Source: Sporisorium sorghi (lineage: Eukaryota; Basidiomycota; Ustilaginomycetes; Ustilaginales; Ustilaginaceae). From it: 49,972 nt of DNA. Below are positions 38,360-48,300 of this stretch, in pieces. Location: assembly GCA_023212695.1 (NCBI GenBank), contig JALCCG010000160.1:1-49972 (forward strand). Reading direction: 5' to 3'. Each line of letters starts with the position of its first letter. The stretch's first letter is position 1. Under the pieces are notes generated by a model, which did not search any database, was not told the DNA's origin, and was given only the letters and a program-made list of their open reading frames with translations. The position numbers and the translations under genes were made by a program.

Positions 38360-38807
38360 GATGAGTGGTGGTGTGGTGTCGAGGAGATGCGATGCGATGC
38401 GAACAGCCCTCACTAGAGGAGCGCTGTGAGACTGAATGTGCTCTGGATGAAGGGACAAGCTCGTCAACCCCACACAACTTCCGCATTTAAAGCTTTGCGG
38501 TAGGCGCGTCAAGGCCGAGTCCCGAACCAATCGAAAAGTCGCTTTTTTGAAAACCATTTTTATTTTTATTTTTTGGGAAAAAAAGGGGTCCTTTCGCTGT
38601 CGCGTGTCGTGATCTTCCGGCTGCCGAACAATCGTCGGTAAGCGGATGTCAAAACGTGCACGATGGCGGTAGCGAGCAAGCAGGTGAAAGCGAGAATGGT
38701 CTCGTCTTCACGTTTGCTCCTTCTTCTCCATCCGCCACCTAACACTCCGCGTCAAAAGCTGGCCATTCATCGAGGCTCTTCCATCTCGCCCATCCTAACA
38801 CACGTCC
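38360..38807. other. Divergent promoter Zn2Cys6 factor / alkaline ceramidase
   Basis: About 450 bp with an A/T-rich core around 38539-38583. No gene is supported. Confidence 0.5.
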
Positions 38808-39704
38808 ATGTCGTGGTACAAAGACCCGAATCCTTTGCCGACGGGCTACTGGGGCCCGATCACGTCCACGCTGCTCTGGTGTGAAGAAAAGTACCGTTGG
38901 AGCTACTACGTCGCCGAGCCGGTCAACACCGTCACAAACGCGTTCTTCATCGCGCTGGCGATCTACGGCTACCGCGTCACACGGCGCGAGCGGCTGCCGC
39001 TGCGCTTTGCCGTGTGTCATCTCGGCGTTGCGCTGGTCGGCTTTGGGTCGGCGTGGTTCCACGGGACGCTGACGTACTCGACGCAGTTGCTGGACGAGCT
39101 GCCGATGATCTACACGAGTACGTTTCTGACCTACTGCGTGTTGGAGACGAGCAAAGGGTATGGCAAGCCGCGGTTCCGGTTGCTGCTGCCGCTCGTGCTG
39201 ACGCTGCTGGTGGTGTGGATCACCGTGACGTACGTGTGGAACGGCAACCCGGTCTTTCACCAGGTGGCATATGCGAGCATTCAGATCGCGTCGACGGTCC
39301 GCGTGGTGTACCTGCTCATCAGCAAGAACTCCGCCCTCAACGCGTCGCAAGCCGGCAAGGAGCGCAAGCGCGAAATCGCCCGCCTCTACCTCTTCGGTGC
39401 CGTGGTGTTCTTGACCGGCTTCGCCATCTGGAATGTCGACAACATCTTTTGCTACCAGCTCAGACAGGCCCGCAACAAGATCGGATACCCATGGGCTGTG
39501 CTGTTGGAGGGTCATGGTTGGTGGCACATCTTCACGGGGTATGGCGCGTACTGCCTGATCACCGCATGCGCGCAATTGATCGTGGGAGAGAAGGAGGATC
39601 CGAGCAACCTTAGACTACAGAAGGGCCTCGTGCCGGTCGTGAAGCGTGTCAAGCAGTACACGCCGGCGACGTCGAGTAGGGGCGGCAGGAAGAAGGCCCA
39701 GTAA
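38808..39704 (+). CDS. Alkaline ceramidase (YPC1/YDC1 family)
   Basis: This intronless 298-aa integral membrane protein has about seven membrane helices, as in the CREST-type ceramidases. It starts YWGPITSTLLWCEEKY-like after eleven residues, as in yeast Ypc1. Zinc ligands typical of the family are present: His85 in AWFHGTLTYSTQLLDE, and His236 and His240 in EGHGWWHIFTGYGAY. AEPVNTVTNAFF forms the conserved ER-side loop and helix. The enzyme hydrolyses (phyto/dihydro)ceramide to sphingoid base and fatty acid in the ER/Golgi. The C-terminus is Lys/Arg-rich (KRVKQYTP...RKKAQ). All catalytic residues appear intact. Confidence 0.94.
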   Translation: MSWYKDPNPLPTGYWGPITSTLLWCEEKYRWSYYVAEPVNTVTNAFFIALAIYGYRVTRRERLPLRFAVCHLGVALVGFGSAWFHGTLTYSTQLLDELPMIYTSTFLTYCVLETSKGYGKPRFRLLLPLVLTLLVVWITVTYVWNGNPVFHQVAYASIQIASTVRVVYLLISKNSALNASQAGKERKREIARLYLFGAVVFLTGFAIWNVDNIFCYQLRQARNKIGYPWAVLLEGHGWWHIFTGYGAYCLITACAQLIVGEKEDPSNLRLQKGLVPVVKRVKQYTPATSSRGGRKKAQ

Positions 39705-39964
39705 GAGATGGTCTTACATGTATAGCAGGACAAGGCAAGAACAATTGACGGCAAAGCAATTTCAACGCTCATCGACAGAAACGAACACCTATGCAAGCTC
39801 ACCGGTCAGAAGCGACTCGATATCAGTCAGATCGGAGTGGGAAAGGTAGGATTGAAACAATGTGCACGAAGAGACCGGACACGAGTGAATGATGTTTTGA
39901 GAGAGAGAAGGGAGGTACGATGCAAAAGAGTGCCTCGAAGAGTGACAAAGAACGATCAAGACTT
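39705..39964. other. Convergent intergenic region ceramidase / GH10 gene
   Basis: 260 bp of probable 3' UTR for both genes. Nothing else recognised. Confidence 0.5.
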
Positions 39965-42646
39965 TTAACGACGACGACGATGAGCAGCCATGGCACGCTT
40001 GTGCATGGGGTTGTATATCTGAGTCCAGCCACCGCCCGCTCCACCACCGAATCCGCCAGCGGGGAAGCCACCACCGGGACCGTGCTGACCGCCAGGGAAG
40101 CCACCACCGGGACCGTGCTGACCGCCAGGGAAGCCACCGTGAGGTCCACCGCCGGGAGGACCGCCAGCACCGCCGCCAGTAGCATCAACCCAACCAGCGT
40201 TCTGGCCCCACCCGGCATGCTGACGACCCCAGCCGCCGTGCTGATTGCTCCAGTCGCCACCGGCACCAGCACCGCCAGCACCAGGGAAGCTAGCTCCGGC
40301 ACCTCCAGCACCAGCTCCTCCAGATCCAGGGAAAGCACCCGCGCCGCCGGCACCAGCACCAGCACCGCCAGTTCCAGCACCGGCACCAGCACCAGCGCCA
40401 CCACCAGCGCCACCACCAGCGCCACCACCAGCGTCACCACCAGCACCACCACCAGCGTCACCACCAGCGCCACCACCAGCGCCACCACCAGCGTCACCAC
40501 CAGCGCCGCCACCAGCGCCACCACCAGCGCCGCCACCAGCGCCGCCACCAGCGCCACCCGAGCCATTGTCAGGAGGTCCTTTGTCAAGCGGCTTGTTTGC
40601 GTTGGCGTCAGCGTCCTGTTGGCCGCCGTAGGCTCCATGACCAGAGCCATCACCTGAGCCATCACCTGAGCCGCCACCAGAGCCACCTCCAGAGCCGCCG
40701 GCACCAGCACCAGCGCCAGCACCATATCCGGAGCCGTCACCAGAACCATCACCCGACCCACCGCCCGAGCCACCAGAGCCACCTCCAGAGCCGCCGGCAC
40801 CAGCACCAGCGCCAGCACCATATCCGGAGCCGTCACCAGAACCAGCGCCTGCACCAATGCCAGTGCCATCGCGCGATTCAGCACCAGCGCCCGATCCGCC
40901 GCTAGTTCCGTCACCGTTGGAAGTGTCAGTGCTCGTACCATCACCGCCAGACTTGCCCTTGCCGCCGTCCTTGAGATCGTTGGTGGAGCCGCCCTTGATA
41001 CCGACGGGCTTGTTGCCCCACTTCTTGAACACATCGACGATGGCAGCGACGGCGGGCTTGGGCTTGCCCTGGTCGTCAAAGATCAGAGGCGCACCTTGCT
41101 TGCCTCCAGTCTGGCCGGATGGCTTGGCGTTATTCAGCCAGCTGAGTTTGTCGAGGTCGCCCCACAAGGTCGCGCCGAAAGCGCCTCCTTCGAGAGCGGC
41201 TTGGAAGATGTTGCCGTACTGCTGGGCTTGCTGCTCGAGCTCCTCCTTGGAAGGTGGCATCTTGATGGGAACGTCGATCTCGGACAGAACGACGGGGATG
41301 TCCTCCGAGGTCCAGCGCTTGATGGCAGCTGTCATGTCCGCTGCCGTGTTGGCCATACCGACGTGGAACTGCAGACCAATCGCATCGACGGGCACACCCT
41401 CGGCAAGCCACTGCTTGATCGTCTTGAAGGCAAAGTCCGACTTGGCATTCTTGGTCTCCATGCCGTAGTCGTTGACGATGAGCTTCTGGTTGGGACACTC
41501 CTTCTTGACGAGCTTGAGGATGTCCTTGTAACCCTGTTCGCCAATGGTTTCAAAGTAGCCGTTCTTCTTGAAGCCCTTGCCGCTGTCGTCAAACACCTCG
41601 TTGAGCACGTCGATGGACCAGAAGTTGGCCTCCTTGATGATCTTGGGGCACATCTTGGTGGTGACAAACTCGGTGATGGTCTTCATCATGGCTTCCTTGC
41701 CGAACGACTGCTGCATCATTTTTGGGCTGGTCTGGGCACCCCAGATCACCGTGTGGTACTTCCACCTGATATCGACGCCAGGGTTGGCCTTGGTGACGCC
41801 GTTGAGCAGCTCCTGCCACGAGGTCTCGCTTTCATAAACGGACTGCATCTGTTGCCACAATCAAACAAATATTAATCGTTTAGCATTCTTTCTGCAACCT
41901 AAAAAGCTTCGCGTGATGCTTACCTTCAAGGAATTGCTAGGAGTAACCCATGGCATGTACTTGGCGACGGCGGCCGCAGCGGGGTCCTTGAGATCTGGGG
42001 TGTCGATCGAGCAGCCGATGAAGAAACCCGAGGGGAGATACTTTTGCAGCTCGGCACCCGTCATGCCCGAAACGTCGGTGGACCAGTGCCCACCACCGGC
42101 AGCAGCGACAAGCTCCGTACCAGCGCCGCCAGCACCACCTGGGGCGGCAGGGTGGTTGAGAGGATCAAGACCACCGTTGCCGAATCCGCCAGCACCGCCT
42201 GGGGCGGCAGGGTGGTTGAGAGGATCAAGACCACCGTTGCCGAATCCGCCAGCACCGCCAGCTCCAGCACCGCCAGCCCCAGCACCACCAGCCCCAGCAC
42301 CGCCAGCCCCAGCACCGCCAGCTCCAGCACCGCCGCCAGCTCCAGCACCGCCAGCCCCAGCACCACCAGCCCCAGCACCGCCAGCCCCAGCACCGCCAGC
42401 TCCAGCACCGCCAGCCCCAGCACCACCAGCCCCAGCACCGCCAGCCCCAGCACCGCCAGCTCCAGCACCGCCCGCGCCGGCACCTCCTCCACCGGTAGCG
42501 GGAGGGGCATGATGAAAGAGAGTGTCAGCGCCATTGCCTAAGGGTAATCCTTGGCGACGGTCCAGCCGTCTGAGATGGTCGGAGGAACGGCCCATGGCAC
42601 CGCCAGCGGTGAGCATGAGCACGAGGGCGAGCTTGGAGCTCACCAT
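39965..42646 (-). CDS. Secreted GH10 endo-beta-1,4-xylanase with long Gly/Ala-rich flanks, two exons
   Basis: Exons are 42646-41924 (241 aa) and 41848-39965 (627 aa). They are joined in phase 0 (SNSLK to MQSVYE) across a 75-bp intron, giving 868 aa. A signal peptide (MVSSKLALVLMLTAGGAMG) and a Kex2-like RRLDRRQ site precede a Gly/Ala repeat region of about 130 residues. The GH10 domain covers about residues 190-510: WSIDVLNEVFDD (acid/base Glu325), DAIGLQFHVG, VVLSEIDVP (nucleophile Glu431) and TLWGDLDKLSWLNN. The usual HTLVWHSQ is HTVIWGAQ here. A second Gly/Ser/Asp-rich region of about 345 residues follows, ending in Arg residues. It is likely secreted for arabinoxylan degradation; the role of the repeats is unknown. 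A TATA-like element lies 135 bp upstream. Confidence 0.88.
40063..40138 (-). repeat. 33-bp tandem repeat (GGFPGGQHGPG units) in GH10 C-terminal region
   Basis: Two and a bit copies of a 33-bp unit encode an 11-residue GGFPGGQHGPG pattern near the GH10 C-terminus. Confidence 0.8.
40673..40844 (-). repeat. 76-bp direct repeat pair in the GH10 C-terminal linker
   Basis: 40673-40748 and 40769-40844 are identical over 76 bp and encode GSGYGAGAGAGAGGSGGGSG. Perfect identity suggests recent duplication or ongoing homogenisation. Confidence 0.9.
41849..41923 (-). other. GH10 gene intron
   Basis: 75 bp, donor GTAAGC, acceptor CAACAG, AT-rich interior. Splicing keeps phase 0 and joins the N-terminal and catalytic halves of the barrel. 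Confidence 0.85.
42141..42260 (-). repeat. 60-bp tandem duplication (GGLDPLNHPAAPGGAGGFGN) in GH10 exon 1
   Basis: Two 60-bp units, 59 of 60 bases identical, each encode a 20-residue Gly/Pro/Asn block. They border the AGAGG array. Confidence 0.9.
42261..42480 (-). repeat. 15-bp (AGAGG) minisatellite in GH10 exon 1
   Basis: A nearly perfect array of a 15-bp unit encodes the pentapeptide AGAGG, with a 90-120-bp higher-order pattern. The array is in frame and probably length-variable. Confidence 0.85.
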
Positions 42647-42780
42647 CGTTGAGAATGTAAGATAAGGGGGAAAGAGGAGAGAATGGAGGAACACGAGAAG
42701 AGGGAAGGATTGTGTTCACAATTGAGAGTGAAAAAGGGATGGGGGACAGAAATGGTTCCACGGGGTCGGAGGGAGGGGTC

Positions 42781-42786
42781 TTTATA
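42781..42786 (-). promoter_or_regulatory. TATA box of the GH10 gene
   Basis: The minus strand reads GCTATAAAG, 135 bp upstream of the ATG, a reasonable position for an inducible fungal secreted-enzyme gene. Confidence 0.6.
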
Positions 42787-44940
42787 GCTTTGCATGCCCC
42801 TAGCGTGGTGGTCCCGTCGCTGCTGGAGAGGAAGGTGGATCACAAAGTGGCGTCCGTTGCTGCAGAGCCAGGTTGAAGCATGGGCACTAGCAGCACCCTC
42901 ATCTGTGTCGACACTGGGAAGCTAGGGAGCTGGAGAGCGCTGTGCTGTTGAGGACGCAGAATGTTTGACAACGGGGGGACCACTGGCAGGATCGCCTTGG
43001 TGAATGAGGTGGCGGTGGCAACATTTCATTCCATGGGCGTGGGATGGCGCAATGCGAGCATCGGGCAACCGCTGCCGCGAGCGACAGAGCCCACTGTGGT
43101 TGATGAAGGTCAACGTCGCCTGACAACGGTTGGTGGAAGTGGTCTGCCCTTCGCTTCTTATCGTGCCCTGCGAGCGATCCGTGCCTTTGGTTGCTGATGA
43201 GAGCCTTGATGGCCCACTCAACTAAGGCATCGCGCAAGGCATGGCAAAGGAGGTCTGCATCGAGCACCAACCCAAGCTCTTGTGACCAGACTCGAGGTTG
43301 AGACAACCCTCTTTTGTTTCGCAGCAGCGATGGTCCTCAAAAACGAGATGAAGTGTGGGGCAAAAAAGACAATGTGGTTGTCGTCCGTGCGATGGTCAAG
43401 AAGAATGGAGCACGCTGCTGCTTTGAAAAGCATTGCATCCGCACCCCGCTTTGTGGTCCGAGTTTGGGCAGAAGGCAAGAGCAAAGACCGAGACGATGCC
43501 ACTGGTCTCGGTGACTTGGCCTCGACGTCTTGAAAGACAGAATTGACCGAGACCAAGAGACCGTCCTGCGCGAACAAAAGCGCCAGATTGTGTGATGCAC
43601 AATCGCGAGCGTTGGTGGGTCACCAGCAGACACAAATGATTCAGGGGTCGTCGAGTGATGGTCTGCTCAGAGCCCAAAGGAATTCCGGCGTACGTCGTGT
43701 TGCTATGATACTATGTTGGAGCGGCCAGCTGTCAATGGGATGACCGAGTCCAGGTGTGTCCTTTGTGTTTCGGCTCACGGCCGCCTGACGCTTGTTCCCT
43801 TTGTGTCCTGGGAACCTTTCCCACACTATCCTCCCCTTTGTTCCTCTGACTCACTTTCATGCGTTTTTGTACATATATATAGAGCTCTCATCTTCCCTAT
43901 TCTCCAGTGAATCTTCAAGTACTTCCCTTTCGACAGCCTCGAAAGGACTCACTTCCCTATTCCGACGATTCACACAAGGGGGCCATCAAGATGGGAGCGC
44001 GCGACAGCAGCAGTCGTCGGCAAGCTAGGAGAGCTCGGCTGGTACAGGCCCGTTGACAAGACGCAGGATCGAGGTTCGCGTCGTGCGTCGTCACACGCCG
44101 AGTCGCTAGCAGCATGGTTCGAGGTAAGGGCAGTTGGTGGGCAGTCGCCGCTGTGGCGTCCCGTGGCAGGAAGCCATTGTTCGTATCGACTCGAGCTCGC
44201 AAACGAGCAACTCGTGGCTCGCTCACGAGTGGGCTTGCGATTGAAATGCTGAACAGAGACTTGCTGGCAGCGAAGAGGAAGTTATCAAGAGCGTTTCCTG
44301 CACAGCTTGGTGCTCGATAAGCATGCGAGCGCGATGCGGTGATTGAGATCGGGAGCGAGATCCAGCTTGGAAGTCCAGCCTTTTGATTTTTTTTTTGATT
44401 TTTTTTTTTGCAAAAAGATTGGAATTTTCGTTGTCCGATCCGTCTTGGCAACGCTGACAGGCAGACGGCAGCAGAGAGGCTCGGCCTGAATTTCCAAGAT
44501 CGATTCTCGGCTTTTCTGCGCGTGCTTTTCGCCGGCTGCAGCGTGAAGACTTTGCATCAAAATCGCCATTTGAGCTCACGCAGCGGCGGTGGTCGGCCGA
44601 CTCTCAAGATGCCCAAAGGGACGCCTACTGAGGGACACGCGACGACCTTCACGTCGAAAAGAGGAGCTGTGAGCATATCGTGGACCGGAGAGTTGTGATG
44701 GGGAGAAAGCCAGATGCCAAGCATTTTGTGTGGGCGAAGGGGAAGCGCCGAAGAGCGATACAGTAGACTCCTGTGAGCCAGCCGCCACTGCACGACTTGA
44801 AACCATCAGGTCTCTGAAAGCTTTGCTCAGTATCGGTCCCGCCGGTAGAATGCAAGCCATCATGCCGCGAGACCCTGTCTTGCGCATTCCCCTGCGTTGT
44901 GCTTGCTGTTCGTCCTAGACGGGTTGATGATGTGAATTTG

Positions 44941-44969
44941 AAAAAAAAAAAAAAGAAAAAAAAAAAAAA
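44941..44969. repeat. A14-G-A14 poly(dA:dT) tract
   Basis: Two 14-A runs separated by one G, about 410 bp upstream of the TRK start codon. Confidence 0.85.
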
Positions 44970-45269
44970 CAAAGCCTCGCCTCGTGCTCTCTCTCTCTCT
45001 CTCTCTTTTTCTTTCTTTCTTCTGTCCATCTTCATCTGCTCGGATCTTCCGTTGTGGGACTCGCAAGTCATTTGTACCTCGACGTGGTCACCTCTCGGCA
45101 ATTCCGATTAATCTCTCGGATCAGCTCCGATTCTCTCTGACGATCAGCTACGCCTTGCTCAACGACCTCAGCAATACACTCATCAGCATCGACGCTCTCA
45201 GCTCGCACATTCAACGCCCTCGACAGTCACGGACCTTCACGCACACACGCACACACGCACACACACACA

Positions 45270-45287
45270 ATGCTGAGCGTTCGATGA
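45270..45287 (+). promoter_or_regulatory. uORF 1 in TRK leader (5 codons)
   Basis: ATG CTG AGC GTT CGA TGA directly follows the CA repeat, 88 bp before the TRK stop-proximal ATG (45376). Its stop codon overlaps the ATG of uORF 2. Confidence 0.5.
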
Positions 45288-45328
45288 CCTTTGAAGCTGT
45301 CTCTTTCGGCAGCGCCAACACCACTTGA
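45284..45328 (+). promoter_or_regulatory. uORF 2 in TRK leader (14 codons)
   Basis: Begins within the CGATGA at the end of uORF 1 and ends 47 bp before the TRK ATG. It is relevant only if transcription starts upstream of 45270, which the pyrimidine-rich leader suggests. Confidence 0.5.
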
Positions 45329-45375
45329 CATTCTCTCACGCTCTGCTGCATACACACTCATACACATCAATCGCC

Positions 45376-48300
45376 ATGCTCGAGAGCATCGCCTCGAGCT
45401 CACAGGCCGCGGCCGCCCGCTCTAGGCTGCGCTCCTTTGCTCGCTGGTGCGGGAAGAACCTCAACTTTTACAGAGTGCACGTCCTCGTCTTCACCTTCAC
45501 TCCTCTCATCGCCGCAGCTATCTTTTACGCTTGCAATGGCGAGACGCACATCAAGTTCATCGACGCCCTCTTCTGCTGCGTGTCGGCCATGACCGTCACC
45601 GGACTCGTCACCATCAACATCAGCACCGCCAATGGAGGCCAGCAGGCCATCCTCTTCATCCTCATGTGCTTCGGCAACATCTCGGCCGTCAGCGTCACCA
45701 TGATCTGGATTCGAAGAAGCTTCTTCCGCAAAAAGTTTGATCGTGTCGTCCGTCGCAGCGCCAAGGTGCGTCAGCGAATGCACGACGTCGAGGAGCAGGA
45801 GCGCAGAGACCGACGCCACAACATTGCAAAGATCCAGCGCATGGTGGGTCTCAAGTCGTCCGACAGCGCCACCACCATCAGCGACACCGAAGATCACGAC
45901 CAGACCAGTAGCAGCTCCAGCGGCCAGATCGAACTTCGCCGCATCGACAAGACCAAACAGAAGAGCAAGCGCAAGCGCAAACCACTCCGCGCAGACATGA
46001 TCCGTCGCATCGACGGGCCCGCTTTCCTCATCAACTCGGCCGGCGATCCCTCCAAAACCATTCCAGATTATCAGCAAGCTGCGCTGCAGAACACGAATGA
46101 TCCTCAAGCTCCCCTCACGTCCGAGCCGGAACCACTAGGCTCGCCCCGCATCGCCGCCTCACCCGCTGCAGCACAGCCTGGCGCCAGCATCCTTGCTTCC
46201 GATCAAGACCGACATGGCTCGGTCGCTTCAGACGACACCAACGGCCAGCCTAGCATTCGAATTGCGCTGCCTCACGACACCCTCCAACCTGGCGACGCTA
46301 GCGAAAGCCAGACCGGTCGCAACTCGGCCAGCTCGCCCACCTCTCCCCCTCGAAAACGCTTCTCCATTCCGCGCTTCGACCACCGCCACGATCCCGACGC
46401 TGATTCCGACGAGGAGGCCGTAGCAGAAGAGGAGGAGGAACAGATCCACACGCCGAGCTCGCCACCGCTTCGCGCACGTTTCCCGGACCACCAGGCTCTC
46501 GGACGTGGAAGGCGAGTCTCGGATCCGCCCCAGCCACAGTTCCGTCGCGGATCCGACACTGGCTTGGTGCAAGCATACGCAAGGCACGAGAAGCTCGACA
46601 TGTTCCCGCGTGCTCAGACGGTCGAGTTTGCCGTGCCGAGCGACTACCGCTCACCTGCAGACTCGCAACAACGCGAGCCAGGCTATACCACTGGACAGAA
46701 TCTCAATGGCACTAGCGGCCTGCGTCAACGCAACACGACCTTCAACCGTACCGTCACAGGGCGATCGTACGTCTTGGGCCGTCTCAGCAACGGCAGGTCA
46801 GGCGTGCCGCTCGCACGCACGCAGACCTCGTCCAAACAGCGCGGCTTCGGTGGCTTCCCCACTCCGTTCGAGATTGCCGGCATGGCCATCAAGAAGGCGG
46901 TTCCCGGCGTACAGGAGCGTTTCCAGAGGACAATGACCATGCCGCGCACGGCCACGTTCACCTCTGTGCGTTCGGGCGGTGGACTCAACGAGAGCGCCAC
47001 CAAGCAGGCTCCCTACCTCTCGTTTGATGCGACCGTGACGGGCAACTCGCGCTTTGAGGCCCTCACAGAGGCGCAGCGCGACGAGCTCGGAGGTGTCGAG
47101 TATCGTGCGCTCGACCTGCTCGCCAAGCTCGTGCCCGCCTACTGGCTCATTGTCAATCTGGGCATGGTGACACTCGTGGCTCCGTACATCAGCAGCAGCG
47201 CTTTCAAAAAGTATCGACTGGTGTTTGAAGCGCAGGGAAGCGAAAAGCCCAACTACACGTGGTTCTGGTTCTTCCAAGTCATCTCGGCATACTCGAATAC
47301 GGGAATGTCGCTCATCGACACGAGCATGACGCAGATGCAAGATGCCTACTTCCTGCTCATTCCCATGGGCTTTCTCATCATCGCGGGCAACACGGGTTTC
47401 CCCATCCTGTTGCGCTTCTTCATCTGGAGCATCTCGGTGTGCGTTCCATCGACTTCGAGGATCTACGAGACGCTGCGATTCTTGCTCGACCACCCACGTC
47501 GATGCTTCATCTACCTGTTTCCTTCGAGCCAGACGTGGTTCCTGTTCTTCGTGCTGGTACTCTTCAACTCGATCGACTGGCTCGCCTTTCTCATTCTCGA
47601 CATTGGCAATCCGGTCATCGAGCGCATCAAGCTCAGCATCCGCGTGTTTGACGGCCTCTTCCAGTCGATCGCGGTGCGCGCCGCCGGATTCACCGTGGTG
47701 AGCCTGCTGGCTCTGGCTCCCGCGGTGCAGTTCCTGTACGTCATCATGATGTACTTGTCCGCGTTCCCACTCGCGCTCTCGGTGCGCAGCACCAACGTGT
47801 ACGAGGAAAAGTCGCTGGGTGTGTACGTCGACGAGCCTTCCGAGCCTGGAGTGGTCCCGCAGGAATCCACCAATCCCAAGGTGTGGGGCTCGTTCCTCGC
47901 CTCGCATGCACGCCGACAGCTGGCGTTCGACATCTGGTGGCTCGGTTTCGCACTGTGGCTCATCTGCATCATCGAACGCAACGACATCCAGGATCCAAGC
48001 TCGAACGGCTGGTTTACCATCTTCAGCTGCCTCTTCGAGCTCACTTCGGCCTACGGTACGGTCGGGCTGAGTCTGGGCACGCCGTACGATAACTTTAGCT
48101 TGTCCGGTCGCTTCCATACGCTGTCCAAGCTGGTGGTTTGCGCTGTGATGATCCGAGGCCGACATCGAGGATTGCCGGTGGCGATCGATCGGGCGATCTT
48201 GTTGCCATCGGAGTTGGAGCAGGAGGATATGATGGACGATGATGTCTCGCATATGGACGATACGTGGGATCGCGATAGCACGTTTGTTGTGGATCCTACA

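Larger units (their letters stand above)
42647..45375. other. Long divergent intergenic region GH10 / TRK
   Basis: About 2.7 kb. It has a TATA box for the GH10 gene (42781-42786), an isolated plus-strand TATATATAG (43874-43882) with no convincing gene behind it, T-runs near 44388-44410, an A14-G-A14 tract (44941-44969), a CT tract (about 44988-45006) and a CA-rich stretch (45240-45269). No frame in 42650-44940 has recognisable domains. Confidence 0.55.

Noticed and set aside
39823..41079. Minus-strand frame of Val/Leu/Ala repeats over the GH10 C-terminal region
   Set aside because: It is the same 15-bp minisatellite read in another frame. The GH10 frame is continuous with the catalytic domain.
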